Source of the DNA: Haliclystus octoradiatus
Taxonomy: Eukaryota > Cnidaria > Staurozoa > Stauromedusae > Haliclystidae
DNA: 64,000 nt
Direction of reading: 5' to 3'
Assembly (NCBI GenBank): GCA_916610825.1
Contig: OU744452.1
Location: 12,442,110 to 12,506,109 of the forward strand
A program made the translations under genes and the position numbers. Below, piece by piece: positions 22,353 to 34,221 of this stretch (positions are counted from its first letter, which is position 1; every line of letters starts with the position of its first letter). The notes beneath the pieces were generated by a model. It saw only the letters and a program-made list of their open reading frames with translations. It did not search any database and was not told the DNA's origin.

Positions 22353-22915
22353 ATGAATGAAATGCATTCTTTGAATAGGGGGGCTCAATCATATACGTGA
22401 TTTTGAGTGGGGCCTTATGATAATGGAATAGTATAAATACATAATGTAAATACAGTGAATATAACTACAACTGACACTAAAAAAGTGTAAGAATAAAACA
22501 TTATCCTACTTTGATAACAGTCAAATCAACACAGTTGAATACAGCTATCTGGCAATCCTTTAAATCAAATGTCTGAATATCAGATCATAGAATTTCATTA
22601 ACGTCAAACCTCAAGTTGGGACAATATAGGGTATTGGTAGGGATAAGAAGGAGGTGGGTCTGTAAGAGAAAGGGGGTATTGAAATCAAATTAGGGTGGGT
22701 ATTGAAATTGGAATGTGTGTTGAGTACTAGGACAAGAGAGAGTGATTGTGATGAACTGAAAGAGTGGATCTATTGATCAAAGAGGATGCCATGAAGTAGG
22801 ATTTGGTATTTCAATAGCAATTCAGTTTAAATCTCATTGTTTTGTAGAATTGTGATGCGTGTGTGTGTAAACATATACGCTGTGCCGTGAAGATGATATT
22901 CCTGTATTTACTTTT
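22353..22915. other. Intergenic, no gene seen
   Basis: Low-complexity AT- and G-rich patches (for example GGGTATTGGTAGGGATAAGAAGG). Nothing coding is supported. Confidence 0.35.
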
Positions 22916-22989
22916 GCAGAATGCCTTCAACATCATTTGGCATCTGTATCTCAACCGAGACGTACGTCGTATCAACTTTGACTTGGCTT

Positions 22990-23571
22990 TGAATTTAAGA
23001 AGTGGTACTAGTGTCTGAACATATATAGGGACTACAGTTAAAGCTTCAAAACGTGGTCTAGCGGTAAAGAAAGGGCCTGCCGTGAAAAGACCGGGAGTTA
23101 AACGAGTGTCTTCCGTGACGCTTGTCTGTGCAAAGAGGGTTTATACAATGTATCATGCATAATCTGAAGGGCTACGATTCTCACATTATTTTATCTAGCA
23201 TTCTTCCAAGGCATTCTCCGGTACGTTGTATCCCATGCAACATGGAAAAATACATAACTTTTTCAGTGGGCGGAGTACGTTTCATTAACTCAATGCAGTT
23301 CATGCCTTGCTCCCTCGACAAACTATCTGAAAATTTAGAAAAAAGATCTTTCACTTCGACTAAAAAGCATCTAGAAAGTATTTTCATCAACAAGGTCAAC
23401 ATTGAAGAGAACATGGACTTGGTTACGACAAAGAGAATTTACCCCTATACGTATATGGATTCAATGGACCATTTCAACGGGATACGAAGCAGCGTGAGTA
23501 TTTCTACCGTTTCAAGATTAATGTTATCTGCAAATTTAAAATTTATATTGTATTATAAGCGTAACTCCTGA
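22990..23571 (+). pseudogene. B-family DNA polymerase fragment (Polinton/Maverick-like)
   Basis: The frame from about 23122 reads MHNLKGYDSHIIL, CNMEKYITFSVGGVRFINSM, QFMPCSLDKLSENL and TTKRIYPYTYMDSM. These match the exonuclease part (HNLxGYDxHL, EKYxxFxxxxxxFIDSxQFM, YPYEYMDS) of the protein-primed polymerases in Polinton/Maverick elements and related plasmids. The polymerase palm is absent. Upstream at about 23030-23110 a short Lys/Arg-rich frame (KRGLAVKKGPAVKRPGVKR) may belong to the same element. No integrase or capsid gene was seen nearby, so it is an isolated remnant. Confidence 0.7.
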
Positions 23572-23577
23572 ATAACA

Positions 23578-24960
23578 ATGAATTCCAGGGCCATACGAAA
23601 CGACACAAGAGTCACCAGTGTTGCTTCATCTTTGAGGGAAGAATCGTTAGATTTAAGCAAATTTGGATGTCATGGCAAATGCTATGCAAATTATACGCAT
23701 ACCAAGACGCTAGATATAATAAAGAACAACAAATTAAAGAAACTACAAAACAAAACAAATACAGCGCCCGTCAGGCGGATTTCACCAAGAAAAAAAGACA
23801 TACCAGGTTAATATATATTATACATTTACAGTGTAAAATATTGTAAATATAATCTCTAGGCATACTAAATAGTACATTCAATATTTTAATATAAATAACC
23901 ATTACATTGACTGATGTGGAAATGCAGTGAAATTTTATTCTTTTTAGAAAAAACACTTGCAAGGTATGTGTGTTGTATCTGTCTGAAGAAAATAACATCA
24001 CCGTCAGACAGTAGGTATGAAAAGTTGGAACAGAATATGGAAGAGAATGCAGCTAAAAATCTAAAAAGCACCATCATGATAAAGCAAGATAAGCCTGAGT
24101 TAGTAGGATTTGCAGCTGGGAACAGCTGGGAAGTTATATATTCCAAACAGTTGTGGTATCACAGAACATGCTATCGTGAATATTTGAGGAAAATAAAGAG
24201 CAGAGCAACGATATACCTAGTCATTTTGACCTTGAAAATTATAGTGATCACATAATCAGTCACAAACGCACTGTGGCTCTGTCTGATATTGTAAATGAAT
24301 GCAAACAACAATCATTGAGTGAAGAAGATACTACTCACCTGAACGAGGCTCTTTTCAAACGCAAGATTACTAAATTATTCCCAAATCAAATAAAATTTGG
24401 TCCCCACGATCAGATATTTGTTATGTCCATAGCGAAAAAATACTGCCGACTGAGCTTATTCTAGAAGACAAAAAACAGGAATTCGAAAGAACAATACGCC
24501 ATATTTCATTTGCTTTAAGAAAGGCAATCATGGAGTCTGAACCAACATATGAATCATGGCCACCAACAGAGAGCATTCTAGTTACTTCAGATACCAAGCT
24601 GAAACCTATCTTACATAAATTTCTGCAAAACCTTTTTGATCCTAAAAATTATGCAACAACAAAAAAAAGGTTTAATTAACTCAATTGGACAAGACATAAT
24701 TTACAATGTCACTAATGGCAGAAAGCGTACAAATAAACACGTTTTACTTCCATTGACAATAAAGAGGAAAACTGGGTCTAATGAAATAGTCAGTTGGATG
24801 AATAAATTAGTCACGGGATTTCCTACGATGAAGTCTGTTATCTAGAAACTTCGCTTGCCATTCAACAAACAAATCTAAATATTACTGAAGTGTTTGTTCC
24901 TACAATTGAATTTTATTTCATTTTAAAAGAATGTTGATGCCTTCATTCTTGAAAATTTGA
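23578..24960 (+). pseudogene. Broken gene of an unnamed, repeated zinc-binding protein family
   Basis: Function unknown. Pieces in order: FGCHGKCYANYT (23660-23700); a donor at 23806 and acceptor at 23946; CCICLKK, then WYHRTCYREYL (23950-24190), which look like Cys/His metal sites; ALSDIVNECKQQ; EFERTIRHISFALRKAI; SIGQDIIYNVTNGRKRTNKH with VLLPLTIKRKTGSNEIVSW (24675-24790); and finally LETSLAIQQ and VFVPTIEF. I recall multi-copy uncharacterised proteins in invertebrate genomes with the same order (a CYR site, then GQDIxYxVxxGRxxTxKHxLLP and a TG(S/N)xExxxxLN block). At least three frame changes and stops occur (near 24200, 24465, 24670). The name and role cannot be given from the sequence. 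Confidence 0.5.
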
Positions 24961-27500
24961 TAACAAGAAGCACAATGAGGTTCATTTTCACATCTTTTTT
25001 TACTTATAAAATTCTATTTTGAACGAACTCTTAGTATTTTGATAGACTGCCATAAAACAACACAGGCCTACTTGCTGAGATTGTTAAGATCAAAAATATT
25101 AAGGTACATATACTATCATATGGTAATATTATGAGATGTTATATATATATATTGCAATAAAAAGTTGCGAATCCGAACCGAACGCGATCCGATCGTGTTT
25201 CTGGATCGGATTTGGAGTACCTTTTCATGGATAATTTCATATTTCGAAATTTGACAAAGTTGTAATTGGTAATAATTAATGTGTTATAGCTAGGCCTATA
25301 GTAGAAAAATTGCATTCACGTTTCAACTTATGAGCCTGCAAGGCGCTTTGGTCTGTTTTATGCCTTTAATATGCCGTTATCTATACAGTTTAATCACCTC
25401 AATTGATTAGAAATGAATGAAATTTTTATGAAGGAAATGATTAAGATGTCTTGATTAATGGTGCATCGTTTCAATGTGTATTGTGTCTCATGTTCTCCGC
25501 CAAAGTTCACTCTCCGTATTTTACAGTGATATTCAGCTTAGTCAATTGTAGGAACAATTGAAATTAATTTTGCTTGTACATAATATTACCAACTTATAGT
25601 TTAATGAATAATCTTGTAAATATTGATGGTTACGTTGATTTTATGATATAAGCTTCTTACCTTTTCATTGTACATAAATTTGATCAAAATGATCGCTTCC
25701 ACAACGTGCACATCGTTTTCAGACATATGTATGTCCATGTTAATCTGACCTCTTTGTGATTCATTTTCCAAATAAACAGAGGCATTACCATAATGGGGTT
25801 ATTGGGTCAAATAATGTTTGGGGGGAAATGGTAGGGATGCTAGGAAATCACCGTTGAATAAACAACAACAAAAACTCAGTCGGAAAGGTGCTTGCAAGAA
25901 AATTTATAGTCTCCAACCTTCTAAAAAAAGGTATGTATACCTCATAACAAGTCTATTTTTCATTAAATTTAGCTGCCCGCTTAAAATTCATATTTTTTTC
26001 TGCTAGCACCCGGACTATTAAATTAGACACGTCTTGAAATATTAGAAACATTCAAGTTCATAATACACATTGAAAATATTTATTATTTCTTAAACGAATT
26101 ATTGACATTTTTGACAATTTATTTTCACTAAAGTAATTATCAAAGCATTTAAAAACTTAAATCTGTTCTGATTTCTACTTCGTAAATTCATGACTTTATA
26201 TTCATGCACACAAACTGTCAACACAATTCCTTCTCCCCGAATGCCTATGCAAAGACAATAATATCATGAAATGTTGTGTTATTGGCCCCAAAAAACAGGG
26301 GCATTAATCTAACGTCTGCTAAAATGATCATTAATGAAGAACAGAGGCCATTTGAAAAAACCTCATCGTTCGAAAAATAACATTATTTACTTCTTATTTC
26401 CGTGTTATTGAATAAGTCATATTTAAAACTCGCAATATGATTTTTTACACAATTTTAACATGGGGAATAAAGTCGTAAAATCCCCTATTAATTACCGGCG
26501 AAACTAGAATTTAGTTATTCTTTTCCTTTTGCAATGGTGGTTTGATTTGTAACATTATAAATGATCATATGTACAGAAAGAGAAAAGCATGGGCATTCGA
26601 ATCCTATAGTCACGCGCTTCAAAGATATTCTAAAAAATTAACTGTTCCAGAAATTGTCATAAATCCTTACAGTCTTTTTATAAACCCGTACTAAAAAGTC
26701 ATTGAAGAAGTTGAATTGCAAACGTTTACACTCGCTGTGCAATGGTCAACCTTTCAATCTCAGAGAATGACACTGCATATGTATGTGTCATGGAATTAGT
26801 AATTTTGATATTACTTTAGATGATCTGATAGGTCGCTTTCTATTTCAGCTAGTGCCTTGAAACTCCACAAAGGATGCAGAAAGCAGGTATACAAGAAAAT
26901 GCAATCCATTTTGAAATATGTTCGGCATAGAAAAGGGGTTATGTGACTGCAATGTACAAAACGTTCTAAAATATTACATTTAATTTCGCGGTCTTGTGTC
27001 TCTTGTTAAGGCAGAAGAAGAGAACGGCAATAGTAGAATACTAGTTTCACTAATGCAGCAAGTGAAGATGTTGACAATTTACTTTCGAAAATTGAGTCGG
27101 AAAACACAAAGCAAGCAACAACATTCAATATGAAGATTTACGGAGGTAAACATAGAACATTTAATCAAAAAGAGTAGCTCGAAATTATTTATTTTTAGAA
27201 CATCGAAAGAGCTAGGCTACAGCAAAGAAGAAAAACAATATTTTATCGATTCTGTCGTATCACTATCTATGCAATATGGCTACGGAGCTTGGTGCTGCGC
27301 CAACAACATCACTATAATATCTTTCAACAATTTACACCAAAACAATCGAAATAAAGAACATTCTAGATTGCAAAATTAAAAAGTATTTCTTGTTTTCGTA
27401 TTTCCAACATTCCTGGACCTGTATATTTTAAAAAATCAAGGAAAGTAGAGCAAATGTTGAAAATAGATTGATGACTGCTTCAATTGTGGATTTGTGGATA
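24961..27500. other. Gene-poor stretch
   Basis: No coding region recognised. A short perfect hairpin, ATCCGATC...GATCGGAT, lies near 25186-25211. About 25318-25392 is a diverged copy of 53270-53335 (shared AGCCTGCAAGG, TTTATGCCTTTAA, CTATACNGTTTAA). Confidence 0.4.
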
Positions 27501-27839
27501 CTGCAAAACTTGCAGACGTGTGGGTATTGCGCTTTGAGGTGATAAGGATGATAGAAAATATCATCCTAAACCAGGAGAATATTCGGCATCAAGCGGTTTA
27601 GGAAATTATAAAAAACTTCTGAATTTCAGAGTTCGTGCTGGTGATCATGGTTTGTAGCACCATTTGCTAATTTCTGTGCAAATGATGCTGCATATACCTC
27701 CAGAACAATTCAAAAGGAATTGATAAGGACATTTCATTTTCTCGTAAGTCATGAACAAGGTCAGAGAGGCAAATTGTTTTTCAATTTTAGCTGATAACGC
27801 TTTCGACTGCTCTACAAAGGAACAAATGTCTTACTCATT

Positions 27840-29167
27840 ATATTTGTTCATAAATCAATGACTGTATGTGATGATTTTGTTTGCTTTTTGTATTGCGAAT
27901 ATGGACTATCTGGAGCTGCGCTGGTAAAACTTATAGTAGAAGCTATTTCTGATATCGGTCTTGATATCATGAATTGTAGAGGCAAAGCCTATGACGGAGC
28001 TACAGCGGCTTCACAGTCATCTGAATGGTCTGTCAGTCCATATTCTGAAAATCAATGATAATCTCTCAAATTTGGTAATCGCGCACTCTTGCATTAGTGC
28101 AGAATGTTTTGCAGCAATTTACAAAGATATAATTTTTTAACGTTTTCCCAACCATGACAGCTAGCTCCAATGTTCTCATTTGATGCCCTGAAATGGATAG
28201 AACAAAGTTGAGAGATTTGTGTCGTACTCGTTGTGTAGAGCGCATTGATGGGATGGCTGGTTTTGAAGAAATGTTTGTTGGTGGTATGTATTATGCTCTT
28301 GAACAGATGAGTTGCATTTTCAACAATTCATTTAAAGCAGCAACTAGCATTTACAAAAGGTATTTACATTATTTAATGCTGTATCCTCTTTTCAAATTGT
28401 TGTTTCAATTGTTATAACCAGAAAGATTTTTGATTTAACTTTTCCCATTATCCGTCTTTTGCAAGACAAGGCCAGCGACATCGTCAGTGGCAGTGATCCT
28501 GTTGCTAGTCTCAAAAAAGCTGTGACGGAGAAACGAAACGAAATCAACAAATACCACAATGAGTGTTCAGCAAATGCGCTCAATCTTGCTTCTAAAATAA
28601 ATCTTTGTGAATCAACACCACGGCTTAACCGCAATGACACTCCTGCTGAAACTCCATCTGAAAGCTACAGAATCTGTTTGACATTTCGTCTGCTTGACAA
28701 CATGAATGTTCAGCTAGAGACTAAATTTGTTTTTGATGGTGTTCCCTTTGTGAACGGGTTGTGTGTAATTCCTACTAAGAGGAAATAATTGTGTGATAAG
28801 GGAGAAAATTGGAAAACCAGGTGTGTCTTTGCTGACTTGTATTCCTCAGCCCTGCCCAACAGGCTTAGGTTACAGACAGAACATGACCTTTGAGCGCTTT
28901 TATGGAAGATTCAGAACATTCGTCTGAATAACATCATCGAAACTCTGGATGTGTGATGTTTGCAGGGTTCGAAAACATAAAGTTTTACTAAGGATTTTGG
29001 CCACGTTACCTGTCACTTCTTGCGAATGTGAAAGATCAGTTTCCGCCCTACGACGGCTTAAAACTTATACTAGATCAACAATGCTAGAAAATGGGCTCAA
29101 TTGTCTAGCACTGATGGAAATTGAAACAACCACTGAAGAAGTAATTGATAAATTTGCAGAAGGATAG
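27840..29167 (+). pseudogene. hAT transposase (ZMYM1/TTF-type clade), fragmented
   Basis: Pieces in family order: YGLSGAALVKLIVEAISDIG with NCRGKAYDGAT (27900-28010, the RGQGYDGA motif before the catalytic core); RTKLRDLCRTRCVERIDG (28195-28250); LQDKASDIVSG, ADTPSE-like TPAETPSESYRICL and LDNMNVQLETKF (28440-28730); and the C-terminal dimerisation motif LPVTSCECERSVSALRRLK (28995-29060). Several frame changes and stops separate them. Such hAT relatives include the domesticated zinc finger MYM-type 1-like proteins. The N-terminal TTF zinc finger is not recognisable here. Confidence 0.75.
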
Positions 29168-29637
29168 CACGGACTTGACTTCCGGCTGCCTAATAAGTAA
29201 ACTAGTACTTAAATAATAATTTCCTTGCTTAACTAACAGTAACATAATCATGTTGATAGTATATCTTCAATCTCGTTGTCTACTTTATGGATTTTTTAAC
29301 AATTAGCCAGCCTGCTTCAGATAGTGTCTGCCCCTTTTTTCCTTAAACAGGAGTGGGCTCAGGGGATATTTCAAATCTCCTTCAGATTTTGCATTTTTGT
29401 AAAATCTGTAAATTACTAATTATATCAAACCTGATTAAATACCAACACGATTCAGCAACAAATCAAATTAGACATGTAAAGAATAATGATTTACTAACCT
29501 ACATTTCTTGTTTACATTGTAATTGAGTTCGTAACTATTTTAATTGATGATGATGCTGATGATTTGTAGAGAGCTCTTTCGTGTGACGTCATTAGTATTT
29601 TGGCGGCCATATTGGAGTTGATATTTGAACGCTCAAA
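29168..29637. other. Intergenic, no gene seen
   Basis: No coding region. The last 60 bases before 29638 (ACGTCATTAGTATTTTGGCG...) are GC-richer, as in 5' flanks of the SWIM/YqaJ family gene that follows. Confidence 0.35.
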
Positions 29638-31155
29638 CATGGCGACTAACGAGGCTGCTTGTTCTCAAAGCGCTGCTTCTCAATTATTAGTATGTTCTAG
29701 TTCAAAATTTAATGTTAAGCATCATGGTTATTGGTAGCGTAGATCCTTTGCGGTTGATCTAGTTACTTACTTGGTTTTACAAACAATTCTTTATACACAA
29801 AAACAATTCAACGCATACAAGGGTCTACTTGCATATTATCAACTTGTTTCAGGATTGGTGACTTCTGATTTTGGAAAAGTAAAACATTCGCAACGAATGA
29901 ATTTGAAGTCAGTTAGGGTGTGGATAATTTCTAATGGCGATGGCGCTATAATATCTGCTCATTGCGAGGAATGCATGGCAAGGCTTGGATAATGCTGCAC
30001 AAACGTTACCAGTGTGCTATTTCATATTGAAGTGGATAAGATTAAATGGCAAACTACCCTGTACTCAAGTAAAATGCACCTGGATATTATCTAATCATGT
30101 AAAAGAAGTATCTTATTCTCCAATTGACTCAATGGATTTCAAATCAGCAACAAGAATGAGGGATAAATTGAACCAAAAGGTAGTCCATCGACAGAAGAGT
30201 ATAGCGAAATTGATATTGCCAATATAAACAAAAATGCCGGGAGCATAATGGGAACTCTAAACAACGGAAAGCCAGCAAATGAACTTTTTTATTTTGATCA
30301 AAACAGGGATAATTTTTTGTAAATTTATAGATAGGATATAATATTATAGTTAATTGCATAGTAGGGATAAATTCATATTTTATAGTTACTATAGTTTTTT
30401 TCAAAGGTTTGTTATGTATAATTAAAAAAAAAAATCAGAATCACTTCTAGCTACTGAAACATATAAGTCACAATTGTTTAAAAAGTTCAAATGCTAAATC
30501 AGCCCTGTAATCCTGCGCCTGTTTCATCTCTATGCGGGTAAGTTGATTTCTCAAAACAGAAAAGTATCATATGTATCACTAATCATTTGATGGGAAACAT
30601 CTAAATTTACAGTATAATGAGTTAATGAATGAATGTTCTAACCTTGTTACACTTATTACTAAAGAAGAAACTGATATGATTGAAAAAGATGCTCAAGACT
30701 AATCAAGAAGCAACATAATCTTCCATTACAGGGCTGGGGCATCACTTATAGCAAATCTGCTTCACACATAAACTCAGTGCTACCATCAAAAAGGTTAATT
30801 AAAGCCATTTGTTATCTGAAGTTTTGTAATTTTACTTCTGCTGCTACATAATATGGATGTTCTCACGAAGGCAGTGATATTGAAGTTTATACATTGGATA
30901 TCAGAAGACCCATTTAAATTAAATCACAATATGTACTAAATCAGGTGTTGGACCGCTGGTACACACGAAACACTGTCATCAACCAACAGAAAGGTGCAGA
31001 TAATGTCCCTTGTTTTGTCAGCTAGATACTGATGAGCATTTAGTATCTTGCTTTAATTTGAAATGCCCGACTTCTAAATTCCATCCAATATGCCTCAAAA
31101 CTAATGACTCCCAAACAAATTGGGTGTGTTCATATTGCCACAGCCTACCAACATT
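29638..31155 (+). pseudogene. SWIM zinc finger / YqaJ-like nuclease / PHD finger family gene, broken
   Basis: ATGGCGACTAACGAG at 29638 starts the frame. FNAYKGLLAYYQLVSGLV, GKVKHSQRMN and VWIISNGDGAIISAHCEECM are the region before and into a SWIM finger, whose CxH part is damaged (TNV for SHV). TQVKCTWILSNHVKEVSYSP follows after a frameshift. At 30640-30760 KEETDMIEKDAQ and FHYRAGASLIANLL recall the start of YqaJ-type recombinase nuclease domains (WxxxRxGRITAS). At 31005-31140 Cys/His ligands in CQLDTDEHLVSCFNLKC, FHPICLK and WVCSYC form a PHD-type finger, which closes proteins of this family. The order SWIM, YqaJ, PHD is known for multi-copy uncharacterised animal proteins. Most of the nuclease is deleted. 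Confidence 0.6.
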
Positions 31156-31289
31156 TAAGACATTGATTGAATCCCAAACTGAAGCAGAACTTACTTATAT
31201 AAGTGATGCACTTGAGCTAGAGTCAATCTGTATTTGTGCAAAGAAAGCCAAGAAAGACATATTGAAGTTTAGTGAAGAAATATGTTTCG

Positions 31290-32170
31290 ATACAAATAGT
31301 ATGACGGTTTCTTTTGATGTTTGCTCACTTTTCCCTAATGTTCCCTTACTAGAAACTATTGACATTCTCGTAAATAATGCATCAATAAAAAAATGGTTTA
31401 ATGAAAAATATTCATTGGATTTGACATCAGAAAACTTGCGTGAATTACAGTAATAAGTACAAAAGAACAACTTTTTCAATTTAATGGTCGTCTTTACGAG
31501 CAAATAGACGGTGTTGCCATGGGATCACCTTTAGGACTGTTATTAGCCAATGCTTCTATGTGCAATTTAGAAAACAAATTAGCAGCAGAGAGCAAGCTAC
31601 CAGAACATCATTGGCGTTATGTTGATGACACTCTGCGATTGTTAATAATAAACGAGAAGCAGAATTGCTATTATCAGATTTAAATGATGCGCATCCATCC
31701 TTGAGTTTTATATTTGAACTGGAGGAAAACAAGAAACTACCCTTTCTTGGAATTGAACTAATTAACAATGACACACAATTAACATCTAGTGTTCCCCGAA
31801 AAACAACTAACAAAGGCCTCCTTCTTCACTATCAAAACCATGTAGCCCAACGTTATAAAACTGGCATATTAAATACGATGCTGTACAGAGCCCACCGAAT
31901 ATGTTCATCGGAAGATCATTTTGAAACGGAATGCAAAGAACTTTTTTAACTCTATTTCAAATAAAATGATAATTTTAGCGGTAGACCTTTGCCTGATCAA
32001 AATGTAAATATTGTAAATATAGTTCTACTTACTGTACAACGATCCAGCGATGAAGCTAGGAAAGAATTTAATCGTCTTAACTGTAAAATTAGTGCAAATT
32101 TTAATCCACTTTTTAAAAGCAAGAAACTGCTTGATGAAAACCGAGTTTACTTACTACACAATGCGTTGTA
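31290..32170 (+). pseudogene. Penelope-like element reverse transcriptase
   Basis: SFDVCSLFPNVPLLETIDIL (motif A region), then after a stop LFQFNGRLYEQIDGVAMGSP with LGLLLANASMCNLE (motif B region), HWRYVDDTLRLL (motif C, YVDD), LNDAHPSLSFIFELEENK, LPFLGIELI and TTNKGLLLHYQNHVAQRYKT. The order and wording are those of Penelope-like retroelements. Frame shifts occur near 31450 and 31665, and later stops end the recognisable part. No GIY-YIG endonuclease could be found. The RT frame is joined at its 5' side to the PHD remnant without a stop. Confidence 0.8.
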
Positions 32171-32221
32171 ATCGTATTAAATGTGAATGGAATCAGCAAA
32201 AAATATTAACTTTTTGCCATA

Positions 32222-32813
32222 TAGAAGGCACCAAATAGAAATTTAACCCACACGGGGCTTCTCATTTTGGAGGTATTGAGAACAATTAATTAAATCTGTC
32301 AAGAAATCGCTTGCAATTATATATAATCAACAGGTTGTCTCACAAGAAGTTTTTGATACTGCTTTGTGTGACGTGGAGAATTGCATCAACTCAAGGCCGT
32401 TGACGTCATTTGATGCGACTGATCTGGCTCAACTCACGCCCAATCATTTTCTATTGATGAGAGCAAATGAATCTGTTCCTCCTGGTGTGTTCGGCCAAAG
32501 AGACCTCATCATTCGATCAAATTGGCGAAAATCACAAGCTATGGTAAACGGATTCTGGAAGAGATGGCTGGCTGAATACCTGTCAACCCTTCAAAATAGA
32601 CAAAAATGGACATACAATAGCAGAAATATTGCTGTAGGAGACCTAGTATTGGTTGCAGATGACTCATCTTATAGAGGACAATGGCCACTAGGGCAGGTTA
32701 TAGACATTGTATTAAATGATGATAAGAAGGTTAGGTCCGTTACTGTTAAAACCGTAACATCCCCATTAAAAAGACCAATTACAAAATTATGTCTTCTTGA
32801 GGCAGCAGAATAA
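32222..32813 (+). pseudogene. BEL/Pao integrase C-terminal half
   Basis: FNPHGASHFGG followed by the Glu region EQLIKSVKKSLAIIYNQQVV, then ENCINSRPLTSFD, LTPNHFLLMR and the DUF5641 domain (VGDLVLVADDSSYRGQWPLG, SPLKRPITKLCLLEAAE). A TAG stands at the expected Trp before KFNP, and a one-base loss removes the Trp of GGIW just ahead of the Glu. From 32340 on the frame is open to the stop at 32811-32813. The copy is truncated on its 5' side by the Penelope-like remnant. Confidence 0.85.
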
Positions 32814-32900
32814 ATGTATAATGTCTACATTATTTAATTAAATATTGATTATTGATTGTCCGCTTATTTTAATACTTCGATTACTCTCACTATTAGGGAA

Positions 32901-33099
32901 TGTAGAAAGCGGACTGGTTACGAAATATATTGTACTCTATTGTTTTAGTAAGCCAATCAGCAACTTATAAATGTTATATTTAATGCCTATAAATACCGCT
33001 GATTTAGTGTTTTTATATCATTATTCGCAATTATTTGTCAATAGGCCTACAATATAATCAATCAATAAACTGAATTATTCCCAATTAAGTAGACCTACA
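32901..33099 (+). repeat. Candidate 3' LTR of the BEL/Pao copy
   Basis: TTAGGGAA precedes TGTAG at 32901, and the stretch ends with CTACA at 33095-33099, so the ends are 5-bp inverted repeats. Inside are CCAAT (near 32953), TATAAATA (near 32988) and AATAAA (near 33064) in promoter-to-poly(A) order. The position 87 bp after the integrase stop fits a 3' LTR. Confidence 0.55.
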
Positions 33100-33845
33100 T
33101 TTTAGGTAAATGTCTATCTGTTTGATGAAAAGTAGACTTGAGTTTCTTGTTATTTTTGGTGACAGTTTGTAAATTAGTTTTGAGATCGAATTACGACTTC
33201 TATTCCATTCCAAACAATGGTTCTAAATAATTATAACCCCATTTTAACGACATGTTTCCTCAACGAAGTTGACACCCTCCTGATGATAAATATAACCTAA
33301 AAAATTTTCTTTTATTAATTTTGTACTGCTGTGATTGATTTTCTACAGCTAATAATTATATTATACAGACTTTGAGTATATTCGAAGGCACAAGCAACAT
33401 AAAATGTTAGCGAGCATTTATAATAAATAATATAATGCATCAAATAATCTCAATTGATCAAAATAACTTCAAATTAATTCAAATTCTGCAGAATATTACA
33501 CATTATATTGGATATTTTAGGCAGAATAAAAAGTATTTGGAGTCATTCAATACAATGTCATAGAAGCACTCATATTGACAATGCATGTATACCCATAGTG
33601 AATGTAGGCAGTGTGCGCATAATAAATCTGTTATCATCAATGTTGCCCAAATAAGCAAGCTTACAGGGTAACTATCAAACATGTAAGCGTATGAAAATGA
33701 TTGAAATATGTGATGATAATATATTAAATATCACTGGATGTAGTTGACAGCCTATTATGTCAGCTTTGAATGATTGGTTTTGTCATAATTTATTAATTTC
33801 AGTTTGATGCTTCTGCTATTTTATTTCATTATATTTTGCCTAACA
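33100..33845. other. Intergenic, no gene seen
   Basis: AT-rich with no credible frame. The last 15 bases are a good splice acceptor (ATTTTGCCTAACAG) for the zinc-finger exon that follows. Confidence 0.4.
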
Positions 33846-33846
33846 G

Positions 33847-34221
33847 GACTGGAGATCTTCTGCTCAATCCCTAAGGGAGGAAAGGAACTGTGGTACTTGT
33901 CCAGTTCTCAAATGTGAAAAATGCAACAGTACTTTTAAAAAGGCTGCACAAATGAAGTACCATGTGTCACGCTGTTTTGACTGCAAATGCTCTACATGTG
34001 GCAAATCTTTCAACAACACCATTAAGCTGAATGCCCACGTCAAGAAGCATCGGAATTCCTCAAGATGTGATATCTATGGGAAATGCTTCACAACAAAGCA
34101 AATCTTAATAAGGCACTAAGTGAGGCACTCAAAAGAAAGAAACCTTGCCTGCAACATATGCAATCAAGGCTTTACACCGAATGCAAATTTAAAAAGACAT
34201 AAAAGGAGACACGTTCAATTG
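33847..34221 (+). pseudogene. C2H2 zinc-finger exon with one stop
   Basis: An exact 125-codon exon between CCTAACAG and GTATGT, phase 0 at both ends. It encodes about four C2H2 fingers: LKCEKCNSTFKKAAQMKYHV, CKCSTCGKSFNNTIKLNAHV, SRCDIYGKCFTTKQILIRH (second Cys changed to Tyr) and LACNICNQGFTPNANLKRH. TAA at 34117-34119 stands in the linker between fingers 3 and 4. The fingers would bind DNA or RNA. Neighbouring exons were not found, so it may be a stray duplicated exon or part of a host gene that has died. Confidence 0.75.

Noticed and set aside
23051..23120. tRNA-like word GTGGTCTAGCGGTAAAG
   Set aside because: It resembles an A box, but the B box is poor and the stretch reads as a Lys/Arg-rich frame leading to the PolB fragment, so I do not call a tRNA or SINE.
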